From a virus, in the IMG/VR virus record IMGVR_UViG_3300021178_000019, positions 1 to 46,955 of that record: a stretch of 46,955 bases of DNA. One strand, written 5' to 3'. Shown piece after piece: positions 22,189 through 28,628 of the stretch. Both the position numbers and the translations under genes were made by a program. The notes beneath the pieces are model-generated. The model was not told the DNA's origin and did no database searches. It saw only the letters and a list, made by a program, of their open reading frames with translations. Position 1 is the stretch's first letter; every line of letters begins with the position of its first letter.

Positions 22189-22580
22189 AGAGATTCATTC
22201 TTGCGAATGCCCAAGTACGAAAGCGTGCTGCCGGTTATGTGTTCCGTGACGCGCTCGACGGACAGGTGGTCGAGATAAAAGACCCGACGCGCAACAGCGA
22301 GCAGAATGCGAAGTTTCATGCTTGCTGCAGCGATATCGCCAAGAGCGGATTGACCTGGATGGGAAAGAGGCGGACGGTGCTCCAGTGGAAGATCCTTCTG
22401 GTTTCAGGCCACGCCGTCGCGACGAAAGAGGAACATGACCTGGTGCCTGGGCTTGAAGGGGAGTTCGTCAACCTGCGTGAAAGCACGGCTCTCATGAGCG
22501 TAAAACGAAGTTCCAGCCTGATCGAATACACCGTATGCTTCATGGCGCAAAACGGCGTCGAATCTAGCGGGGGGGGGTGA
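22185..22580 (+). CDS. ninB: NinB (Orf) recombination protein
   Basis: 131 residues. Matches the NinB family: KRFILANAQVRKRAA, NSEQNAKFHACCSDIAKS, VLQWKILLVSGHAVAT, LVPGLEGEFVNLRESTA, EYTVCFMAQNGV. Lambda Orf binds single-stranded DNA/SSB and supports RecFOR-independent recombination. Fits with the exonuclease and Rad52-like protein of the leftward operon. Ends in a G-run. Confidence 0.9.
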   Translation: MKRFILANAQVRKRAAGYVFRDALDGQVVEIKDPTRNSEQNAKFHACCSDIAKSGLTWMGKRRTVLQWKILLVSGHAVATKEEHDLVPGLEGEFVNLRESTALMSVKRSSSLIEYTVCFMAQNGVESSGGG

Positions 22581-22583
22581 CGA

Positions 22584-23045
22584 ATGACGTGGAAACGCCC
22601 TCCTGCGCGGCCGGCAAAGCAGATTGACGGCGACATAGCACCTCGCCCCACGGCGCGCTCCATCGGCCTGGCCGCGGCGCTCGCCGTCGTGATGCCGGCC
22701 GCGGCGCCCGCGCGTATTCCGAAGTCGCCGCACTCGGTCGACGCGATGGGCCGCAAGATCCGCGAAAGCGCGCGCGGCGAGGACTGTGACATCCGAATCC
22801 CAGGTGGCTGCAATTTCGACAACGCCACCACCGTCTGGTCGCACTTCCCCGGCCTGGCCGGAGGTCGAGGGATGGGCCTCAAGAGCTTTGATCCGTGCGG
22901 CGTCTATGCGTGCTCATCGTGCCATGACATCGTGGATGATCGCGCGCCAGCGCCGGACGGAATGACGCGACAGGACGTAATGCTGTGCTGGCATGAAGGG
23001 CACCTCCGTTCGCTGATCAAGCTGCATCATAAGGGCCTGATTTAG
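22584..23045 (+). CDS. DUF1364-type putative nuclease
   Basis: 153 residues. Residues 58-150 follow the DUF1364 pattern: GRKIRESARGEDCDIRIPG-C, TVWSHFPG, GRGMGLKSFD, YACSSCHDIVDDR, WHEGHLRSLIKL. Conserved Cys/His suggest a treble-clef HNH-related fold often next to NinB. A G-rich run at 22569-22578 supplies its SD. N-terminal 50 residues are Ala/Pro-rich. Confidence 0.75.
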   Translation: MTWKRPPARPAKQIDGDIAPRPTARSIGLAAALAVVMPAAAPARIPKSPHSVDAMGRKIRESARGEDCDIRIPGGCNFDNATTVWSHFPGLAGGRGMGLKSFDPCGVYACSSCHDIVDDRAPAPDGMTRQDVMLCWHEGHLRSLIKLHHKGLI

Positions 23046-23078
23046 GCCACAATCCACCCTTCACAGGAGATCCAATCC

Positions 23079-23336
23079 ATGAAGTACGTTTTCAACATCC
23101 GCGCGGCCACAAAGGACGAAGCGAAGGCCGCCATCGCGGCGGAGTTCGATGAGATCACGTCCACGTCAGCGCCGGCCGACTGGAGCGTGCCCCAGGCCGC
23201 GGCGGATGCGCTGATCGACGCGCTGGAGGATGTCGCGAGCCTGGAGATCGTCGCCACCGTTTCGGGCGAAGTCATGTTCATCGGAGACGCCACACACCAC
23301 GTCACGTTCGCCTTCTCGGCGATGCTGTCCGACTGA
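23079..23336 (+). CDS. Unknown small protein
   Basis: 85 residues; AGGAG nine bases upstream. Regular alternation of helix and strand (KYVFNIRAATKDEAKAAI, ASLEIVATVSGEV, HHVTFAFSAML). Last gene before the structured region. No family recognised. Confidence 0.55.
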   Translation: MKYVFNIRAATKDEAKAAIAAEFDEITSTSAPADWSVPQAAADALIDALEDVASLEIVATVSGEVMFIGDATHHVTFAFSAMLSD

Positions 23337-23350
23337 TCGTCAGATATCGC

Positions 23351-23379
23351 TTGACCGAGACTGTCGGAACACCGATACT
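23351..23379 (+). promoter_or_regulatory. Rightward promoter with operator before structured region
   Basis: TTGACC (23351-23356), 17 bp, GATACT (23374-23379); core CCGAGACTGTCGG at 23355-23367. Start expected near 23386. No long gene follows for about 600 bases. Confidence 0.8.
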
Positions 23380-23385
23380 AGATTC

Positions 23386-23820
23386 AACGGACGAAAGAGG
23401 TCGGCGCTTTGCACCCTGCGAAGGTGGGCGCCGGAAGTCGCAGGTTCCTCATAGTCCAGCATGAGCATTGACGATCAGGCGGATTCGATTTCCGCTCGCT
23501 TGCCGAGATTTGGAGAAGGACGAGGTTCGATCCCTCGACTGGTCGAAAGACCTTCGGTAGTTCCCTGACGGGCAGGGCGGCATGGCGGCCCGGAAAGACG
23601 GGCATTTAACAACTGAGAGAGCGAAATGAATGGTGGTCGCTGGTGCAGACTGACGATTGCATCGGCGCATAGCTGGCAACACGATCCGCCCGAACCCAGG
23701 GCGCCAGCGGTGGAGGCGAAAGCCTGTGAGGCGAAGTGATCGAGGAACAACGAGCGGTATGTGACTGTCAATCCTCGCTCGGGACGCCCTTGAAGATCCG
23801 GCTTTGGCCGGGCCTTCAAG
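23386..23820 (+). ncRNA. Candidate structured RNA under Cro-type promoter
   Basis: No convincing long reading frame. Perfect or near-perfect hairpins in series: 23402-23433 (CGGCGC/GCGCCG enclosing CACC/GGTG), 23479-23495 (GCGGA/TCCGC), 23521-23537 (CGAGG/CCTCG), 23541-23552 (GGTC-GAAA-GACC), 23588-23603 (GCCCG/CGGGC) and the strong 23789-23820 stem. Could be a regulatory RNA or a very long leader of the gene at 23986. Known RNA families not recognised. Confidence 0.5.
23626..23739 (+). CDS. Possible 37-residue peptide inside structured region
   Basis: ATG 23626 with GAGAG six bases upstream; codes MNGGRWCRLTIASAHSW... ending AKACEAK. It could be a leader peptide or chance. No family. Confidence 0.3.
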   Translation: MNGGRWCRLTIASAHSWQHDPPEPRAPAVEAKACEAK

Positions 23821-23954
23821 TCTGGAACTCTAGACGGTCACTCCCATGCAAACGTCGGCGGCGCCAGCCGACATAGCGGGTAGCACCGAGACGAAGGCGA
23901 ACGCGCGTTCTCCGTGGATGGCGGCGCGCACCGGCTGGGCTCCAGACTTGAAGG
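23789..23954 (+). promoter_or_regulatory. Alternative-pairing RNA element (switch candidate)
   Basis: CTTCAAG at 23814-23820 can pair with CTTGAAG at 23789-23795 (closing a second CCGGC/GCCGG stem), or, as part of the 14-base CCTTCAAGTCTGGA (23813-23826), with TCCAGACTTGAAGG (23941-23954). The two pairings exclude each other. GTCGGC/GCCGAC (23854-23872) nests between. Lies just before the SD of the gene at 23986. Confidence 0.5.
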
Positions 23955-23985
23955 AAATTCCCCCACCCCTCCAACAGGAGAAACC

Positions 23986-24309
23986 ATGTCCCAAGTCCGT
24001 ATCATCATCGCCGCCGCTCTGTCGGCCATCGCTTCCGGCGCCGCCTCGGCCGGTTTCGTCGTCACCCTCACCGACGCCAGCGGCGCCACCCAATCCCAGG
24101 ATCTGCCCGTGGAAACCTTTCCCTCCCCCGCCGCCGATGGCACGTTCACCGTGGAAGCGGATTTCGGTGGTGTCGGGAGCGGCGCCTTCTCGGGCACCGT
24201 GCAATCCATCGATCCGAACCGCCAGCCGCTGGGCTCGGCCGTGTCCTTCAGCGGCACGGCCTCGAACCTGCAGCCCGTCCCGGTGAGCGTGACGGTCGCG
24301 TTCTCCTGA
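23986..24309 (+). CDS. Unknown protein with signal-like N-terminus
   Basis: 107 residues; AGGAG (23976-23980) makes a strong SD. N-terminal MSQVRIIIAAALSAIASGAASAGF resembles a weak signal peptide but also fits a beta strand and loop; the rest is beta-rich, Thr/Ser/Gly-rich (VTLTDASGATQSQD, TFTVEADFGGVGSG, PVPVSVTVAFS), like an Ig-type or decoration fold. Isolated between two structured regions. Could be a secreted, cell-surface or virion decoration protein. Confidence 0.55.
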   Translation: MSQVRIIIAAALSAIASGAASAGFVVTLTDASGATQSQDLPVETFPSPAADGTFTVEADFGGVGSGAFSGTVQSIDPNRQPLGSAVSFSGTASNLQPVPVSVTVAFS

Positions 24310-24315
24310 TCCATC

Positions 24316-24548
24316 GGCCGGCGCTGACCGGCCACGCATGAGCTAGACTGTTCCCTGCCGGGCCTTTGGGCTGGTGCAACCCCGAGAAGTCCCTGGGCTT
24401 TGCAGGGTGTGGGAGGGGGAAAGCTCCTGCATGTTTCATGCGTGTACGCGGATCGCACGGCAAAGCACGATCCGCAACAGGCAGGCCGCCAGCCGTGCGC
24501 AAGACGGGCACGGTAAGGGCGAGAGCTACGGCTGGCGGGGACACCCCG
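24316..24548 (+). ncRNA. Second candidate structured RNA
   Basis: Perfect helices: GGCCGG/CCGGCC (24316-24333), CCCTG/CAGGG (24391-24407), GCATG-ttt-CATGC (24429-24441), GCGGATCG/CGATCCGC (24448-24475), an 11-bp CCGCCAGCCGT/ACGGCTGGCGG (24486-24496 with 24528-24538) and CGGGG-aca-CCCCG (24536-24548). CCGTGC/GCACGG (24493-24513) competes with the 11-bp helix. No reading frame explains it. It precedes the gene at 24600, which lacks an SD. Confidence 0.5.
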
Positions 24549-24599
24549 TCCGCCGCCTCATGGTGGCCGCTCCTTCCTTCAACCCGACCAGACCACGCC

Positions 24600-24908
24600 A
24601 TGACCGATCAACCCTCTCCCCAGGGCGACAGCCTGCCGTCTCCTCCGATGGCTCCCGACTGGCAGCAAATCGCGCTCCTGCTTCTGTGGAAGCTCCTTCC
24701 CGCCGGGCAGCGCTCCGTGACGATCCGCCGCGAGGACTTCGCCGACGTCATGGATTCCTACCACGGCCAGCCCGTGATCACGTTCCGCCCCGGGCCGGAG
24801 GCCACCGAGATCGGCCTGGCGACCGTCGAGGAGGCGCAAGCCCAGGCCGCCGCCCATGACGCCAGCCTTCCCCAGCCGAACGCCCCCGCCTCGGACGCGC
24901 TGCAATGA
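24600..24908 (+). CDS. Unknown protein
   Basis: 102 residues; no visible SD. PDWQQIALLLLWKLLPAGQRSV, then VTIRREDFADVMDSYHGQPVITFRPG looks like a compact alpha-beta domain; acidic Ala-rich tail. Follows the second structured region, which may control its translation. No family recognised. Confidence 0.5.
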   Translation: MTDQPSPQGDSLPSPPMAPDWQQIALLLLWKLLPAGQRSVTIRREDFADVMDSYHGQPVITFRPGPEATEIGLATVEEAQAQAAAHDASLPQPNAPASDALQ

Positions 24909-25216
24909 CCCGCGCCACCATGGGCGGCCCGGCGATCCTCCCGCCGGGACAGATCGCCGATCCGAACAACCCGCGCCACAAGAACGTCCACGCCTCCCAG
25001 GCGCCCGGCCAGGAGTCGCGCTCGCGCATCGTGACGCGCCGCACCCCCACGAACTTCGGCGTCGTGTGCTTGATCGATCTCCTGCAGCGTGAGAGCGCCG
25101 CCAGGATGTTCTCCCCGCCTCCCGCCTACGATGACGACGAGGCCGAGGAGGCGCGCCGCGAGGAGGCCCAGGCCATCGCGGACACGCGCCGCCACCAGCA
25201 CCCGCTCGGGGGCTGA
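24905..25216 (+). CDS. Unknown protein
   Basis: 103 residues, ATGA overlap. Pro/Asn-rich N-terminal half, central LIDLLQRESAARMF, and a strongly acidic coiled C-terminus (DDDEAEEARREEAQAI). No motif. Confidence 0.5.
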   Translation: MTRATMGGPAILPPGQIADPNNPRHKNVHASQAPGQESRSRIVTRRTPTNFGVVCLIDLLQRESAARMFSPPPAYDDDEAEEARREEAQAIADTRRHQHPLGG

Positions 25217-25218
25217 CC

Positions 25219-25596
25219 ATGGCCGAGCGAATCCGAATCGGAGGCCGTCAGCATGGAAAGAGCTGGGCCGCCGCGACCCGCCTGGGCCTGTCCATGGACG
25301 AGTATCGCGAAATGATGCGCAAGCAACACGAAGGACTCGCTCGGGCTCGTGAGCTGACGCCCATTCCGCCGCCCCGGGACTTCTTCCGCATGTTGTGGGA
25401 CGAGGCCAGCCGTCCGCACGTCGGACAGTCCGATTTCATGCGCGAATACCTGTGCGAGTTCACCCTGGAGCCCGAGCGCCCCGAGCTGTGCGGCCCGCCG
25501 TTCCCGACCTATGAGCAGTGGGAACGGAGCCAGCGCGAGACGGCGGAGATCGAGCGCCGTGGGGGTGGCTGGCGCTTCAACTGGTCGGGGATCTGA
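25219..25596 (+). CDS. Unknown protein before packaging genes
   Basis: 125 residues, starting 2 bases after the previous stop. Basic N-terminus (MAERIRIGGRQHGKS) and a helical body (MDEYREMMRKQHEGLARARE, YEQWERSQRETAEIERR). GRQHGKS superficially resembles a P-loop, but the spacing is wrong (no GxxxxGK[ST]). Function unknown. Confidence 0.5.
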   Translation: MAERIRIGGRQHGKSWAAATRLGLSMDEYREMMRKQHEGLARARELTPIPPPRDFFRMLWDEASRPHVGQSDFMREYLCEFTLEPERPELCGPPFPTYEQWERSQRETAEIERRGGGWRFNWSGI

Positions 25597-25599
25597 CCC

Positions 25600-25881
25600 A
25601 TGGCGAACAATCGCAAGGCCGGCCAGCCCGGTAGGTTCCACAAGGGCGACGACGCCCTGGCGATCCAGATATTCGCCCGCTGCACCAGGGCGCAAAAGGC
25701 GGCCTACCTCGCGGCCGGTGGCGCCGGCTGGCTCCGCGCCCAGCTCGACGCCGAGATTGTTAGACAACGGTTAGCGCCGACGCCAACGGCTCATAACCCG
25801 TTCCCGCCCGCCAGGTTCACCGTCACCGATGCGAAGACCGGCGAGCCCGTCCCGCATACCGTCACCGTTCGGGAGTTCTGA
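25600..25881 (+). CDS. Unknown basic small protein
   Basis: 93 residues (MANNRKAGQPGRFHKGDDAL, CTRAQKAAYLAAGGAGWLRAQL). Opening NRKAGQPGRF-K-G resembles short basic phage proteins. No family. Part of the same tightly packed unit. Confidence 0.5.
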   Translation: MANNRKAGQPGRFHKGDDALAIQIFARCTRAQKAAYLAAGGAGWLRAQLDAEIVRQRLAPTPTAHNPFPPARFTVTDAKTGEPVPHTVTVREF

Positions 25882-25883
25882 TC

Positions 25884-26153
25884 ATGCAAGCCTTGTCCGA
25901 GTTCGTCCGCCTGGCCGTCGCCTATCCTTTCGGCCTGACTGCCGCTGTCCTGATCACCATCCTGGCCGGCCTGTTCATCCTGGAGGCTCTGCGATTCGGA
26001 TGGGGCGGCGCCGCCGATCTGGCTGGGGCATTCCGGGATAGCCCCTTCGCAACGCTCGCGCTCGCCTTCGTGGCCGGCGCTATCGTGTTCCTGGTGCTGT
26101 CCCTCCTGGCCGGCGCCGCTGGCTGGTTCCTGGCTGTCGCCTGTCACCCATGA
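25884..26153 (+). CDS. Two-helix membrane protein
   Basis: 89 residues with two strong hydrophobic segments at about 10-34 and 54-86. GGGAG nine bases upstream. A holin-like topology but far from the lysis genes and inside a pre-terminase block, so membrane remodelling or exclusion is as likely. No family recognised. Confidence 0.55.
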   Translation: MQALSEFVRLAVAYPFGLTAAVLITILAGLFILEALRFGWGGAADLAGAFRDSPFATLALAFVAGAIVFLVLSLLAGAAGWFLAVACHP

Positions 26154-26332
26154 ACCTCCGCCAGCAAAAGCGCCGGGCCTGCGCCGGCATGGCCGCCCGA
26201 TGCCTCCGGCGCGGCCACATGCGTCCCAGGTGGCGCCCTGTGCTCCTCTGGCAGTTGACCCGCGCCATCCCGACCAGGCGCGGCCGGGGCGCCTGGATCT
26301 GCATGGACTGCGCCGGACACGCTCCCCGCTGA
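26150..26332 (+). CDS. Small Arg/Cys-rich protein
   Basis: 60 residues, ATGA overlap. About a quarter Arg; Cys at several positions (RACAGMAARCLRRG, WICMDCAGHA) including CxxC. Possible nucleic-acid-binding zinc peptide. Small size makes the call tentative. Confidence 0.4.
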   Translation: MNLRQQKRRACAGMAARCLRRGHMRPRWRPVLLWQLTRAIPTRRGRGAWICMDCAGHAPR

Positions 26333-26334
26333 TC

Positions 26335-26718
26335 GTGCTTCCCTGCCCCCGCCCCGACTTCTCGACGGAGCTGACCCGCCGCCACAAGTGGGCGACGGGT
26401 GGCTGGCCGCCCATGGCCCGGCAGTGCCTCAACTGCCTCCAGACCCGCGCCGAGGTTCAGAGGCAGGAGGACGCCCGCTCCATGCGCCCCTGCCCCGTGG
26501 AGCGCCTGCAAGCCGGCTGGGCGGGCCGCCAGGGCTTCACCACCACCTCCCACGCCTGGGAAGGCAAGGGCGCCCAGGGACGGTGCATCCACTGCCACCA
26601 GACCCGAGACGAGGCCAGCCGGCCCGAGGAAAGTGCCAAAACGGCACAGGAGCCGTGGAGGGCCATCGTCGGCGGCCCCTGGGCCTGCGTGACGCGCCGC
26701 CTGTCCAGTAGCCCATAG
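26335..26718 (+). CDS. Double CxxC zinc-ribbon-like protein
   Basis: 127 residues from GTG 26335 (no SD; ATG 26413 is an alternative). Two similar knuckles: QCLNCLQTRAEVQRQ and RCIHCHQTRDEASR, about 60 residues apart, suggest one four-Cys zinc site or a duplicated knuckle. Lies directly before terminase, where small DNA-binding or HNH-like packaging cofactors often sit, but no HNH histidine is seen. Confidence 0.5.
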   Translation: MLPCPRPDFSTELTRRHKWATGGWPPMARQCLNCLQTRAEVQRQEDARSMRPCPVERLQAGWAGRQGFTTTSHAWEGKGAQGRCIHCHQTRDEASRPEESAKTAQEPWRAIVGGPWACVTRRLSSSP

Positions 26719-26727
26719 AATCGAACC

Positions 26728-27261
26728 ATGGGACGTCCGCGCAAGCTCACAGAAGAACACCTCCAGCGACTCATGGAGCGCCACATTGCGGGCGAGTCGA
26801 TCCGCAAGCTGGCGGCCGAGATCCCGATGGCGGAGAGCAGCCTGCGCGCTTTGATTTCCGCGCAATCCGCGCAGATAAAAACCGTTGCAAATCAAATGGT
26901 TAACGCGGAAAGGGCGTTTCAGAAACTGCCCCTTTCCGCGCAGATCACGACGAAAACCATCGCCGCGCGCCTGATGCGGATGATGGACAACATGGCGTCC
27001 GGCGCGGAGCTGGCGTCCGGCTCCTACATGCGCCTGATGATGGCGCACAACGCCATGGCGGCGAAGGTGGACGAGGCCGAGCCGATGACGGCCAAAGGCT
27101 CGGCCGAGGCCCTGGTGGCGATGGCGGCCATCGGCAAGATCGCGAACCAGGCGGCCGAGATCCCCATTCGATTCGTCGCGGCCATGAAGGACGGGATAGC
27201 GGGCGAGGAGGACGAGGAGGGCGGAACCGTGATCCGAGTGGTCGGCGGCCTGCCGGACTGA
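26728..27261 (+). CDS. Terminase small subunit
   Basis: 177 residues. N-terminal HTH (GRPRKLTEEHLQRLMERHIA, SIRKLAAEIPMAESSLRALI) followed by a helical oligomerisation region, the usual small terminase plan. It recognises packaging DNA and feeds it to the large subunit, whose start overlaps its last base. TAGAAT lies 6 bases before the ATG, so a leaderless transcript is possible. Confidence 0.75.
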   Translation: MGRPRKLTEEHLQRLMERHIAGESIRKLAAEIPMAESSLRALISAQSAQIKTVANQMVNAERAFQKLPLSAQITTKTIAARLMRMMDNMASGAELASGSYMRLMMAHNAMAAKVDEAEPMTAKGSAEALVAMAAIGKIANQAAEIPIRFVAAMKDGIAGEEDEEGGTVIRVVGGLPD

Positions 27262-28595
27262 TGTTCGCCTTCAAGCGCTCGAACGCCCTCGCCACGGAGA
27301 TCCACCTTCCGATCTGGCACCCAGGCCAGGTGCGGGTATGGAACGACCGGGGGCGCTTCAACGTCGTCCGGTGCGGCCGGCGCTGGGGCAAATCGAAAAT
27401 GCTGATCACCCTGGCCGCCGATACGGCCATGAAGGGGAAGGTGTCCGGCATCTTCACGCCCGAGGCGAAGCAGTGGCGCGAGCCGTATGACGAGCTGAAG
27501 GAGCGCCTGGAGGCCATCACCAGGCAGTCCGACGCGAACAAGGGCCGGATTCGCCTGACCACGCGCGGCCCGGACAAGACCGGCGGCAAGATCGATTGCT
27601 GGCACACGGACGACAACTCCCTGGCGGGTCGCGGCCCTTCGTACCACCGGATCCTCGGGGATGAAACGGCGTTCGCGAAGACCGGGCAAATGGTCAGCGT
27701 GTGGAACAAGAATCTCCGACCGACGCTCCTGACCACGCGCGGGGAAGCCTGGTTCTTCTCGACGCCCTACGGCGACGATCCTGATAATTTCTTCTGGCAG
27801 ATTTGCAACGATCCGGCGCTGGGCTTCACGCACCATCACGCCCCGTCGTCGGACAGCCCCTACTGTCCGCCCGACGAGCTGGAGCTGATCCGCCTGGGGA
27901 CTCACCCGCTGGTCTTCAAGCAGGAATACCTCGCCGAGTTCGTATCCTGGAAGGATGCCGCGTTCTTCAAGCTGGACTATTTCCTGGGCGCCGATGGCCT
28001 GCCTGTGGGGATGCCGACGAAGTGTGATCTGGTCTTCGCGGTCATGGACTGCGCCGTGAAGTCGGGCACCGACAACGATGGGACGGGCGTCCTGTATTGC
28101 GCCTATACGGCTGTCGGCCGCGAGCATAAGCTGGTATGGCTGGACTACGAGCTGCACTCCATCAACGCGGCGAACCTGGAGTACCTGGCCCCCAAGGTTC
28201 TCGCCAGGTGCGAGGAGCTGGCGCGCGAGTGTGGCGCCCGCCAGGGCTCGGCCGGCGTCCAGGTCGAGGACGCGGCCGGCGGCGCCGTTCTCCTGCAGAA
28301 GGCCACGGCCGAGGGCTGGCCCATGTACGCGATCCCGTCCGACCTCATGGCGAAGGGGAAGGACGAGCGCGCCATGATCGCGGGAGGCCCGGCCTACAAG
28401 GGCGATTGCAAGATCAGCGAGCCCTGTTTTAACAAGGTGATCGAGTGGAAGGGGCGGAGCGCGAACCACCTCGTCCACCAGCTCACGAGCTTCCGCATTG
28501 CCGACAAAGACGCCTACAAGCGCGCCGACGATTTGCTGGACTGCGCTACATACTCCATCGCTCTATCCCTGGCCGACGCCCGCGCGCTCGGATAG
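27261..28595 (+). CDS. Terminase large subunit
   Basis: 444 residues. ATPase: Walker A-like GRRWGKS (39-45), Walker B ILGDE (131-135), coupling motif FFSTPYGD (165-172). RNase H-like nuclease: D263 in FAVMDCAVK, VEDAAGG near 330, and D428-429 in RADDLLD. It pumps and cuts DNA at the portal. Length is at the short end for the family. Neighbours (small terminase, portal) confirm the assignment. Confidence 0.9.
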   Translation: MFAFKRSNALATEIHLPIWHPGQVRVWNDRGRFNVVRCGRRWGKSKMLITLAADTAMKGKVSGIFTPEAKQWREPYDELKERLEAITRQSDANKGRIRLTTRGPDKTGGKIDCWHTDDNSLAGRGPSYHRILGDETAFAKTGQMVSVWNKNLRPTLLTTRGEAWFFSTPYGDDPDNFFWQICNDPALGFTHHHAPSSDSPYCPPDELELIRLGTHPLVFKQEYLAEFVSWKDAAFFKLDYFLGADGLPVGMPTKCDLVFAVMDCAVKSGTDNDGTGVLYCAYTAVGREHKLVWLDYELHSINAANLEYLAPKVLARCEELARECGARQGSAGVQVEDAAGGAVLLQKATAEGWPMYAIPSDLMAKGKDERAMIAGGPAYKGDCKISEPCFNKVIEWKGRSANHLVHQLTSFRIADKDAYKRADDLLDCATYSIALSLADARALG

Positions 28596-28628
28596 CATCA
28601 CGGCCGAGCACTCTGAGAGAATCCACCC

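Noticed and set aside
23402-23450. Possible Arg-type anticodon arm around CTGCGAA and GTCGCAGGTTC
   Set aside because: Anticodon stem has a mismatch, T-arm does not close, no CCA-side acceptor.
23479-23545. tRNA-like look: 5-bp/7-base stem GCGGA-TTCGATT-TCCGC and a T-arm-like CGAGGTTCGATCCCTCG
   Set aside because: No D-arm with the expected bases and no good acceptor stem can be built; the hairpins are better read as parts of the structured RNA.
25219-25270. P-loop in GRQHGKS of the 125-residue protein
   Set aside because: Spacing does not fit GxxxxGK[ST] and no Walker B is present.
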